Origin: QQUJ01 sp050287605
GTDB taxonomy: Bacteria; Pseudomonadota; Gammaproteobacteria; QQUJ01
Assembly (NCBI GenBank): GCA_050287605.1
Contig: JBNKCG010000006.1
Span: 1 to 27,311 of the forward strand
Length of the DNA stretch: 27,311 bases
Direction of reading: 5' to 3'
The notes beneath the pieces are model-generated. The model did no database searches. It worked only from the letters and a program-made list of their open reading frames with translations, and was not told where the DNA came from. Positions 16,222 through 24,822 of this stretch are shown piece by piece. The position numbers were made by a program, and so were the translations under genes. Position 1 is the stretch's first letter. Every line of letters starts with the position of its first letter.

Positions 16222-16254
16222 CGGCGGGGCCAGTGGCCCCGCCGTTTTCGTTTT
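16222..16254 (+). terminator. Rho-independent terminator after the small membrane protein gene
   Basis: A perfect 10 bp stem, CGGCGGGGCC (16222-16231) and GGCCCCGCCG (16235-16244), closes an AGT loop and is followed by TTTTCGTTTT on the plus strand. It lies between convergent genes. On the minus strand no T-tract follows, so for the LysR gene it would act weakly at best. Confidence 0.88.
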
Positions 16255-16274
16255 GATGCCCCCGCCGATGTCGC

Positions 16275-17219
16275 CTACGGTTCGTTGAGTGTGGCGGCGG
16301 TCTCGGTGATCAGGCGACGCAACCAGATGTGGCTGGCATCCTTGTTGAGCAGCGGACTCCAGATCAACTGCAGGTCGATGGGCGGGATGGGGAACGGCGG
16401 CGGCAGGATGACCACGTTGGGGTCGTCCTGGTAGAGGCGGGCGGCGCGGGTGGGCAGCGTCGCGATGAGGTCCTGCTCCTTGGCCAGATGCAGTGCCACG
16501 TGGTAGTTGCGGGTGAAGACGCAGATGTTGCGCTTCTCCCCGATGCGCGCCAGCGCCTCGTCCACCCAGCCCAGTTTCTGCACGTCTTCCGGATTCATCC
16601 CGACACCGACGCCGAACCCGGTTTTGCTGACCCACACGTGACGCCCCTTGAGGTAGTTGGCCAGGGTGAAGTCGTCGCGGATGGGGTTGCGGGAGCTGAG
16701 CAGGCAGGAAAAATCGTCGCGCCAGATGACGGTCTGGTGAAACGACTGCGGCAGTTGGTCGAAGCGGTTGATCGCCATGTCCACCTTGCCGTTCTCCACG
16801 TCGTGGAAGGTAACGTCGCTGGGGGTCATCAGGTCCAGGGTGGTGTAGGGCGCCAGGTAGCGCAGCTTGGCGAGCAGCGGTGGGATCAACGTGGATGCCG
16901 CGTAGTCGCTGGCCATGATGCGAAACACCTTTTGGCTCTCGCGCGGATCGAAATCGCGTTCTTGCTGCAGGTGTTCTTCCAGGGTCAGCAGCACCCCGCG
17001 CACGATGGGTTCCAGTTCCAGCGCCCGCTCCGTCGGCACCATGCCCTCCGACGTGCGCACCAGAACGGGATCATTGAGCAGCGCGCGCAGCCGTTTGAGG
17101 CTGTTGCTCATGGCGGGCTGGGTGATTTTTAACTGGTCGGCGGCCCGCGTGACGCTCCGTTCACGCAGCAGGACATCCAGATAAATCAGTAAGTTAAGGT
17201 CGATTTTTGTTACATTCAT
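16275..17219 (-). CDS. LysR-family transcriptional regulator, candidate regulator of aceA
   Basis: This 314-residue protein begins with a LysR winged HTH (residues about 7-66; SVTRAADQLKITQPAMSNSLKRLRALLNDPVLVRT). A linker helix and a type 2 periplasmic-binding-like effector domain follow to the end. The recognition-helix sequence 'QPAMSNSLKRLR...DPVLVR' is of the NodD/SyrM/LinR-like subgroup rather than CysB. It is divergent from isocitrate lyase with 102 nt between start codons. That is the classic LysR arrangement, so control of aceA plus autoregulation is likely. The effector is unknown; a C2 or TCA intermediate would make sense. Enterobacterial aceBAK is governed by IclR, so this would be a different control scheme. 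The ATG at 17219 lacks a good ribosome site. Confidence 0.9.
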   Translation of the reverse strand: MNVTKIDLNLLIYLDVLLRERSVTRAADQLKITQPAMSNSLKRLRALLNDPVLVRTSEGMVPTERALELEPIVRGVLLTLEEHLQQERDFDPRESQKVFRIMASDYAASTLIPPLLAKLRYLAPYTTLDLMTPSDVTFHDVENGKVDMAINRFDQLPQSFHQTVIWRDDFSCLLSSRNPIRDDFTLANYLKGRHVWVSKTGFGVGVGMNPEDVQKLGWVDEALARIGEKRNICVFTRNYHVALHLAKEQDLIATLPTRAARLYQDDPNVVILPPPFPIPPIDLQLIWSPLLNKDASHIWLRRLITETAATLNEP

Positions 17220-17321
17220 ACGAGGAATGCTGGAAATAAAAACAATAAATTACGTGAATTGTAGCAGGGGCTTCTAGACTCGGAGCATCGCATTTCGCAA
17301 CGCCTTTTCGAGGATAGACTC
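17220..17321. promoter_or_regulatory. Divergent LysR/aceA control region
   Basis: This 102 nt region is locally AT-rich at 17232-17262 within a GC-rich neighbourhood. AATTACGTGAATT at 17248-17260 is a short interrupted dyad (AATT...AATT) and could be part of a LysR binding site of the T-N11-A type. No convincing -35/-10 pair was found for aceA. AGGA at 17311-17314 serves as its ribosome site. Confidence 0.4.
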
Positions 17322-18656
17322 ATGACCCACAAGACCCGCGAACAGCAGATTGCCGAACTCAACCAGGACTGGGCCGAGAATCCCCGCTGGAATGACGTCG
17401 TGCGCGGTTACAAGGCCGAAGACGTGGTTCGGCTGCGTGGCTCCGTGCAGCCCGAGTACACCTACGCCAAGAACGGCGCCGAGAAGCTCTGGAAGCTCAT
17501 CCGCGGCGACGCCAAAAAAGGCTACGTCAACAGCATGGGCGCCATCACCGGCGGTCAGGCGATGCAGCAGGCCAAAGCAGGCATCGAGGCGATCTACCTG
17601 TCGGGTTGGCAGGTGGCGGCCGACGGCAACACCTCCGAGACCATGTACCCCGACCAGTCGCTTTACGCCTACGACTCGGTGCCCACCATGGTCCGCCGCA
17701 TCAACAACGCCTTCAAGCGCGCCGACGAGATCCAGTGGTCGCGCGGCGTCGGGCCAGGCGACGAGGGGTATGTCGACTACTTCCTGCCCATCGTGGCCGA
17801 TGCCGAGGCGGGTTTCGGCGGCGTGCTCAACGCCTTCGAGCTGATGAAGAACATGATCGCCAACGGCGCTGCCGGCGTGCATTACGAGGATCAGCTGGCG
17901 GCGGTCAAGAAGTGCGGTCACATGGGTGGCAAGGTGCTGGTGCCCACCCAGGAGGCGGTGCAGAAGCTGGTCGCCGCGCGCCTGGCGTCCGACGTCTGCG
18001 GCGTGCCGACCTTGGTACTGGCTCGAACCGACGCCGAGGCGGCCAACCTGATCACCTCCGACGTGGACGCCAACGACAAGCCTTTCGTCACCGGTGAGCG
18101 CACCGCGGAAGGCTTCTACCGCGTCAAGAACGGTCTGGAGCAGGCCATCTCCCGTGGTCTGGCCTACGCGCCCTACGCCGACCTGGTGTGGTGCGAGACG
18201 GGCACCCCGGACCTGGGTTTTGCGCGCGAGTTCGCCGAGGCCGTGCTGGCGCAGAATCCCAACAAGCTCCTGGCCTACAATTGCTCGCCCTCTTTCAACT
18301 GGAAGAAGAACCTGGACGACGCCACCATTGCGAAATTCCAGGACGAACTGGCCGCCATGGGCTATAAGTACCAATTCATTACCCTCGCCGGTATCCACAA
18401 CATGTGGTACAACATGTTCGACCTCGCCTACGACTACGCGCGCGGGGAGGGCATGAAGCACTACGTGGAGAAGGTGCAGGAGCCCGAGTTCGCAGCGCGT
18501 GAGAAGGGGTACACCTTCGTGTCGCACCAGCAGGAAGTGGGCGCGGGCTACTTTGATGACGTGACCACCACCATCCAAGGTGGCGTTTCATCGGTCACAG
18601 CGCTGACCGGCTCGACCGAAGAGGAGCAGTTTTCGGCTGCAGCCGCGCACGCGTAA
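17322..18656 (+). CDS. aceA: Isocitrate lyase
   Basis: This 444-residue protein matches the short bacterial isocitrate lyase class. The catalytic signature KKCGHMGG with Cys198 lies in the expected place. Other conserved blocks are NSMGAITGGQAMQQAKAGI, YLSGWQVAADGN, FLPIVADAEAGFGG, TLVLARTDAEAANL, and YNCSPSFNWKKNL. The enzyme splits isocitrate into succinate and glyoxylate, the first step of the glyoxylate bypass, which permits growth on acetate, fatty acids or leucine-derived acetyl-CoA. It works as a cytoplasmic tetramer. The start at 17322 has AGGA 7 nt upstream. It is a single-gene unit between the divergent LysR gene and a strong terminator. Malate synthase for the second step is glcB at 1366. 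Confidence 0.97.
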   Translation: MTHKTREQQIAELNQDWAENPRWNDVVRGYKAEDVVRLRGSVQPEYTYAKNGAEKLWKLIRGDAKKGYVNSMGAITGGQAMQQAKAGIEAIYLSGWQVAADGNTSETMYPDQSLYAYDSVPTMVRRINNAFKRADEIQWSRGVGPGDEGYVDYFLPIVADAEAGFGGVLNAFELMKNMIANGAAGVHYEDQLAAVKKCGHMGGKVLVPTQEAVQKLVAARLASDVCGVPTLVLARTDAEAANLITSDVDANDKPFVTGERTAEGFYRVKNGLEQAISRGLAYAPYADLVWCETGTPDLGFAREFAEAVLAQNPNKLLAYNCSPSFNWKKNLDDATIAKFQDELAAMGYKYQFITLAGIHNMWYNMFDLAYDYARGEGMKHYVEKVQEPEFAAREKGYTFVSHQQEVGAGYFDDVTTTIQGGVSSVTALTGSTEEEQFSAAAAHA

Positions 18657-18689
18657 TTCCGAATAACGAGGAGGAGAGGTAGTCTTGTG

Positions 18690-18718
18690 GCCGTGCCCCT
18701 GGGGCACGGCTTTTTTTT
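18690..18718 (+). terminator. Rho-independent terminator after aceA
   Basis: The stem GCCGTGCC/GGCACGGC with a short C/T/G loop spans 18690-18710 and is followed by eight T residues at 18711-18718. It lies 34 nt after the aceA stop. On the minus strand, downstream of liuE, the same hairpin has no T-tract. Confidence 0.94.
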
Positions 18719-18736
18719 GCCTCGGCGGTTGGGTGG

Positions 18737-19636
18737 TCAGTGTGCGGTAAGAGCCAGCGCTACCCGCGACGCCGAGGTGCGCCCCAGCGCGTTGCAGATC
18801 CACAGGCCGGTCTCGGCCAGGCCCCGCAGGTCCACGCCCGATTCGATGCCCAGCCCGTCGAGCAGGTAGACCACGTCCTCCGTGGCCACGTTGCCCGCGG
18901 CGCCCGGCGCGTAGGGGCAGCCGCCCAGTCCCGAGACCGAGCTGTCGATGGTGGCAACGCCCAGCTGCAACACTGCGTAGAGATTGGCCAGCGCCTGACC
19001 GTAGGTGTCGTGGAAATGGGCCGCCAGGGATTCGATGGGGAGTTGATTGCCCACCGCCTCCACCATGCGTTGCGCCTTGAGCGGGGTACCGACCCCGATG
19101 GTGTCGCCCAGCGAGATCTCGTAGCAGCCCAGCTCGTGGAGCCGGCGCGCGACGGCGGCGACGGCGGCGGGGGCGATCTCGCCTTCGTAAGGGCAACCCA
19201 GCACACAGGAGACATAGCCGCGCACCGCGATGCCGTGTTCGGCTGCCGCCGCGATCACCGGCGTAAAGCGTTCGATGCTCTCGGCGATGGAGCAGTTGAT
19301 GTTCTTTTGCGAAAAGGTTTCGGAGGCGGCGGCGAAGACGGCGATCTCCTCGACCCCGCATTCCAGCGCCGTCTCGAAGCCCTTCATGTTGGGAACCAGT
19401 GCCGGATAGCGCACCCCCGGGCGTTTTGCGATGCCGCGCATCACCTCGCGCTGGTCGGCCATCTGCGGCACCCACTTGGGCGAGACGAAGCTGGTAGCCT
19501 CCACCACCGGCAGGCCGCACTCGGCCAGGCGCCGGATCAGCTCCAGCTTGATGGCGGTGGCGACCGGCGTGCGTTCGTTCTGCAGCCCGTCGCGCGGCCC
19601 CACTTCGACGATTTTCACGCGCGGGGGGAGGGCCAT
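18737..19636 (-). CDS. liuE: Hydroxymethylglutaryl-CoA lyase
   Basis: This 299-residue DRE-TIM-type lyase (also called mvaB in some annotations) cleaves HMG-CoA to acetyl-CoA and acetoacetate, the last step of leucine degradation. The family signature SVSGLGGCPYA near residue 235, with its active-site Cys, is present. So are the N-terminal VGPRDGLQNE (substrate and metal region), the metal-binding HFHDTYG, and SFVSPKWVPQMAD. Length is normal. The ATG is 4 nt after the liuD stop, indicating translational coupling. It is the last gene of the minus-strand cluster. Isopropylmalate/homocitrate synthases share the fold but lack the GLGGCPYA signature in this form. Confidence 0.95.
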   Translation of the reverse strand: MALPPRVKIVEVGPRDGLQNERTPVATAIKLELIRRLAECGLPVVEATSFVSPKWVPQMADQREVMRGIAKRPGVRYPALVPNMKGFETALECGVEEIAVFAAASETFSQKNINCSIAESIERFTPVIAAAAEHGIAVRGYVSCVLGCPYEGEIAPAAVAAVARRLHELGCYEISLGDTIGVGTPLKAQRMVEAVGNQLPIESLAAHFHDTYGQALANLYAVLQLGVATIDSSVSGLGGCPYAPGAAGNVATEDVVYLLDGLGIESGVDLRGLAETGLWICNALGRTSASRVALALTAH

Positions 19637-19640
19637 GCGT

Positions 19641-21647
19641 TTACTCCGGTTCCGCCACGCTCAAGCTGACCAGCGCCTTGCCTTCCTCCACCGAATCGCC
19701 GACGCCGTAGTACAGCGCTTCGACGCGGCAGTCGTCGGGGGCGTAGATGGTGTGTTCCATCTTCATCGCCTCCATCACCAGCAGCGCCTCGCCGCGGCGT
19801 ACCTGTTGGCCCGCCTTGACCTTGATGTCGACGATGCGCCCCGGCATGGGCGCGGTGATCCCGCCGGTTGCGCTCTCGTGCTCCATGGCCCGCAGCGCCG
19901 GATCGACGCTGGTCAGGGGGTAGCTGTGTCCCGCCAGCAGCACCGTCAGCACCTCGCCCTGGCGCACGATGGTGGCGCTCATGCGTCGGTCGCCCAGTTG
20001 CGCCTGCACCCGGTTGCCCTCCTGCAGTTCGCCGCGTACCTGCAGATGCCCCCCGGGGAGCTCCAGCAGGTAGCCGTCGCCGCGATAGTGCGCGGTGATC
20101 ACCAGCGTGCGTTCGCCGTCGGCCAGGTGCACCAGATGGAAGGTGTCGGCGTTGAGGCGCCACCCGCTGGTCAGGTGCCAGGGCGAGTAGGGGTCGGGAG
20201 AGGCGGCGGCCTGTGCCTGCGCCTGGCATTGGTGGGTCAACACTACGTGCAGCGCGGCGAAGGCCAGGGCCTCGTCGGGTGCCGGCTGCGGCGGCGGCAG
20301 CAGGTCGGATTCGTGACGCGCGATGAAGCCGGTATCCAACTGCGCTGCGGCGTAGGCGGGATGCCCCGCGCAGCGCGCCAGGAACTCGATGTTGTTGGCG
20401 ATACCGACGATCTCGCACTGCGCCAGCGCCTCGCGCAGCCGCTCCACCGCCTTGTCCCGGTTCTCGTCCCAGACGATGAGCTTGGCGATCATGGCGTCGT
20501 AGTAGGGCGAAATCGGGTCGCCGGCGCGCACTCCGGTGTCGATGCGCACGTGGGGGCCGTCGATGGGCATCTGCAGATGCTCCAGGCGGCCGCTGGCGGG
20601 CAGGAAGCCGCGCGCCGGGTCTTCGGCGTAGAGACGCGCCTCGATGGCATGGCCGCTGACGGTGAGCGCCTCCTGGCCGCAGGGCAGAGGCTCGCCGGCG
20701 GCGACGCGTAGCTGCCACTCCACCAGGTCGGTGCCGGTGATCAGTTCGGTGACCGGATGCTCCACCTGCAGTCGCGTGTTCATCTCCATGAAATAGAAAT
20801 TGCCACCCGCTTCCAGCAGAAACTCCACGGTCCCCGCGCCCACGTAGTCGATGGCCTGGGCGGCGGCCAGCGCGGCCTCGCCCATGCGCTGGCGCAGTTC
20901 GCGCGACAGGCCCGGCGCAGGGGCCTCCTCAAGCACCTTCTGGTGACGGCGCTGGATGGAGCAGTCGCGTTCGAACAGGTAGACGCCGTGGCCCTGCGCG
21001 TCGGTGAAGACCTGGATCTCCACGTGGCGCGGTCTTGCCACCAGCGTCTCGATCAACAGGCGCCCGTCACCGAAGGCCGCCTCCGCTTCGCGGCGCGCCG
21101 CGACGATGCCCTCTTCGAGTCCGGCGGCGCGTTCGACGATGCGCATGCCGCGCCCGCCACCGCCGGCCGATGCCTTCAGCAGCAGCGGATAGCCGATGCG
21201 TTCGGCTTCGCGCTGCAACGTCTCCAACGCCTGATCTTCGCCGTGATAGCCGGGCACCAGCGGTACGCCGGCGTCGGCCATCAGCGCCTTGGCGGCCATC
21301 TTTGACCCCATGGCCTCGATGGCTTTGACGGGCGGGCCGATGAAAGTGATGCCCGCATCGCCGCAGGCCTGCGCGAAGGCGGCGTTTTCGGCCAGAAATC
21401 CGTACCCCGGGTGGATGGCCTCGGCGCCGCTGGCGCGCGCCGCTTCGAGTATCGCCCCGATATTGAGGTAGCTGGCGGCTGCTTCGGGCGGACCGATGCA
21501 GTAGCTCTCGTCGGCCAGCTCGCGGTGCAGTGCGTGGGCGTCGGCCTCGGAATAGACGGCCACCGTTTGAATGCCCAGGCGCTGCGCGGTGTGCATGACG
21601 CGGCAGGCAATCTCTCCGCGATTGGCGATCAGAATTTTATTGAACAT
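19641..21647 (-). CDS. liuD: Methylcrotonyl-CoA carboxylase biotin-carboxylase/biotin-carrier (alpha) subunit
   Basis: From the ATG at 21647 (MFNKILIANRGEIACRV) this is a 668-residue protein. An N-terminal biotin carboxylase occupies roughly 1-450, with the ATP-grasp glycine loop at 161-167 (KASAGGGGRGM) and FMEMNTRLQVEH. A middle BT-type linker follows. A C-terminal biotinyl domain has Lys629 in EAMKM as the biotin site. It carboxylates biotin using ATP and bicarbonate and hands CO2 to LiuB for 3-methylcrotonyl-CoA. An in-frame upstream start would add 86 residues with no family match, crossing the hairpin at 21665-21740, so it is rejected. Propionyl-CoA or geranyl-CoA carboxylase are alternatives. 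LiuB, LiuC and LiuE next door favour methylcrotonyl-CoA. Confidence 0.93.
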   Translation of the reverse strand: MFNKILIANRGEIACRVMHTAQRLGIQTVAVYSEADAHALHRELADESYCIGPPEAAASYLNIGAILEAARASGAEAIHPGYGFLAENAAFAQACGDAGITFIGPPVKAIEAMGSKMAAKALMADAGVPLVPGYHGEDQALETLQREAERIGYPLLLKASAGGGGRGMRIVERAAGLEEGIVAARREAEAAFGDGRLLIETLVARPRHVEIQVFTDAQGHGVYLFERDCSIQRRHQKVLEEAPAPGLSRELRQRMGEAALAAAQAIDYVGAGTVEFLLEAGGNFYFMEMNTRLQVEHPVTELITGTDLVEWQLRVAAGEPLPCGQEALTVSGHAIEARLYAEDPARGFLPASGRLEHLQMPIDGPHVRIDTGVRAGDPISPYYDAMIAKLIVWDENRDKAVERLREALAQCEIVGIANNIEFLARCAGHPAYAAAQLDTGFIARHESDLLPPPQPAPDEALAFAALHVVLTHQCQAQAQAAASPDPYSPWHLTSGWRLNADTFHLVHLADGERTLVITAHYRGDGYLLELPGGHLQVRGELQEGNRVQAQLGDRRMSATIVRQGEVLTVLLAGHSYPLTSVDPALRAMEHESATGGITAPMPGRIVDIKVKAGQQVRRGEALLVMEAMKMEHTIYAPDDCRVEALYYGVGDSVEEGKALVSLSVAEPE

Positions 21648-21664
21648 ATCCGTTTCTAAAGAGG

Positions 21665-21740
21665 GCTCTCGCCGAAGCGCCAAGTGCGCCAGGAAAATCC
21701 GTGAATCGGCATGCGCGAAACTTGGCGTTTTGGCGAGAGC
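21665..21740. repeat. Long imperfect inverted repeat in the liuC-liuD gap
   Basis: The arm at 21665-21685 (GCTCTCGCC..GCGCCAAGT) pairs with 21720-21740 (ACTTGGCGTTTTGGCGAGAG and C). Nineteen of 21 positions are complementary, around a 34 nt loop. The two mismatches are G-T on the plus strand, that is A-C in the liu transcript. The element lies entirely within the 101 nt gap between liuC and liuD, the largest gap inside the operon. No T-tract follows on the minus strand, so an intrinsic terminator is unlikely. An intercistronic stabilising or processing hairpin is the better guess. Confidence 0.8.
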
Positions 21741-21748
21741 ATGGTCTT

Positions 21749-22537
21749 TCAGTGGTTCCAATCCGGTTTGCGTTTTTCCAAAAACGCGCCCAACCCTTCT
21801 TTGCCCTCGCTGCTGGCGCGGAGGCGGGCGATGCGCCGGGCGGTGTCTTCCATCATGGCCTGGTCGCAGGGGCTGTGCACCACGGATCGGATCAGCGCTT
21901 TGCATTCACCGAGCGCGTGTGGGCCGTTGGCGCGCAGGGTTGCGGCGAGGGCAGCGGCGCGTGCTCGCAGCGTTTGCGCATCCACCACTTCGTGCACCAG
22001 CCCGATGCGGTGCGCTTCGTCGGCACCGAACCGTTCGGCGCTCAGCATGTAGCGGCGGGCGGCGCGTTCGCCGATGGCCGCGACCACGTAGGGGCTGATC
22101 ACCGCGGGAATGATGCCGAGTTTCACCTCCGAGAGACTGAAGCTTGCCGCGGGCGTGGCGAGTGCGATGTCGCAACAAGCCACCAGCCCGACGCCGCCGC
22201 CGAAGGCGGCACCGTGCACCAGCGCCAGCGTCGGTTTGGGCAACTCGTTCAGGGTGCGCAGCATGTCGGCCAGCCGCATGGCGTCCTGATAGTTCTCGTC
22301 GTCCGAATAGTCCGCCATGCGCCGCATCCAGTTGAGATCGGCGCCGGCGGAGAAGTTCTTGCCGTTGGCTGCCAACATCACCACTCGCACGGCGTCGTCG
22401 CTGCCCAGCTCGTGGAACAGCGTGGTCATGCGCGCGATCAGATCGTCGTCGAAGGCGTTGTGCACCTCGGGGCGATTGAACGTCACCACGGCGATGCCGT
22501 CGGCATCGGTGTCGTGGAGTAGGGGATCGCTGGCCAT
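21749..22537 (-). CDS. liuC: Methylglutaconyl-CoA hydratase (enoyl-CoA hydratase family)
   Basis: This 262-residue crotonase-fold protein has the two oxyanion-hole segments NGKNFSAGADLNWM and HGAAFGGGVGLVACCDIA, and the downstream SFSLSEVKLGIIPAVISPYVV. The phrase SAGADLNWM is characteristic of methylglutaconyl-CoA hydratase in liu clusters; ordinary FadB-type hydratases differ here. It hydrates 3-methylglutaconyl-CoA to HMG-CoA, the substrate of LiuE. Its start is 4 nt after the liuB stop, so the two are tightly coupled. A general short-chain enoyl-CoA hydratase is the alternative, but its position between liuB and liuD makes the leucine role strong. Confidence 0.92.
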   Translation of the reverse strand: MASDPLLHDTDADGIAVVTFNRPEVHNAFDDDLIARMTTLFHELGSDDAVRVVMLAANGKNFSAGADLNWMRRMADYSDDENYQDAMRLADMLRTLNELPKPTLALVHGAAFGGGVGLVACCDIALATPAASFSLSEVKLGIIPAVISPYVVAAIGERAARRYMLSAERFGADEAHRIGLVHEVVDAQTLRARAAALAATLRANGPHALGECKALIRSVVHSPCDQAMMEDTARRIARLRASSEGKEGLGAFLEKRKPDWNH

Positions 22538-22541
22538 AGGG

Positions 22542-24149
<1,608 letters not shown>

Positions 24150-24182
24150 GGCGATTCGGCGGTCAGTCGTTGTTCGATGCGG

Positions 24183-24785
24183 TTACCAGCCACCCGTCTC
24201 CAGCCACTTCTCCACCTGCCCGAGGCGGTCGTTGCCCCAGAAGGGTTCGTCGTCGACGAAGAAGAAGGGCGAGCCGCAGACGCCACGTTCGATGGCACGC
24301 CCGGTCTCCTGTTTCACCCGCTCCTTGATCTCGGGCTGCTGGATGGCGGTAAGCAATTCGTCGCGGTCCACGCCCAGCGGTTCGGCGAGCTCGGCCACCA
24401 GTTGTGGATCGCTGCCGTCGCGCTGCTCGGCGAATACGGCGTGGTAGACCTTTTGCGCCAGCAGGTGCGCCGTGGTGGGATCGCGTTCCTGCAACCAGTA
24501 GTAAGCGCGGCTGGGTGCCAGCCCCGCTTTGGGAAACTCCTTGGGGAAGCTGAAATTTGCGCCGATGAGACGTGCGCTACGGTCGAAATCGTGGCGCGAA
24601 TAGGGGCCGATGAGCGGAATGTCCACCAGCACGGTCAGGCCCTCTTCCTTGAAGATGGCGCCCAGCATGATGGGACGCCAATCTACGGTGCGGTGGTGGC
24701 GTGCGGCCAGTTGGTCGATCTGCAGGCTGGCCAGGTAGCCGTAGGGCGAATAGAAGTCGAAATAGAATTCGATGGGCCGTGACAT
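24183..24785 (-). CDS. 2-hydroxychromene-2-carboxylate isomerase / GST-kappa-like (DsbA superfamily)
   Basis: This 200-residue thioredoxin-fold protein has a helical insertion. The N-terminal FYFDFYSPYGYLA carries Ser13 where DsbA has its CxxC, the hallmark of HCCA isomerases and kappa-class glutathione transferases. The cis-proline loop is GVCGSPFFFVDDEPFWGNDRL. Such proteins bind glutathione at the active-site Ser and isomerise or conjugate aromatic or xenobiotic substrates. The original HCCA isomerase acts in naphthalene degradation. Here it sits between the acyl-CoA dehydrogenase and liuB of a branched-chain cluster, with no aromatic pathway gene nearby. Its role in this operon is therefore unknown. 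The ATG at 24785 begins directly with the conserved first strand. Confidence 0.88.
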   Translation of the reverse strand: MSRPIEFYFDFYSPYGYLASLQIDQLAARHHRTVDWRPIMLGAIFKEEGLTVLVDIPLIGPYSRHDFDRSARLIGANFSFPKEFPKAGLAPSRAYYWLQERDPTTAHLLAQKVYHAVFAEQRDGSDPQLVAELAEPLGVDRDELLTAIQQPEIKERVKQETGRAIERGVCGSPFFFVDDEPFWGNDRLGQVEKWLETGGW

Positions 24786-24822
24786 GGTTGCTCCCCGTTT
24801 ACGCCGTTACCGTGGGCGCTGC

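Noticed and set aside
17274..18578. 434-residue minus-strand open frame opposite aceA
   Set aside because: Antisense shadow of a full-length isocitrate lyase; no recognisable domain.
21648..21905. 86-residue N-terminal extension of LiuD
   Set aside because: The extension overlaps the end of liuC, crosses the hairpin and shows no family similarity. The biotin carboxylase fold begins at the ATG at 21647.
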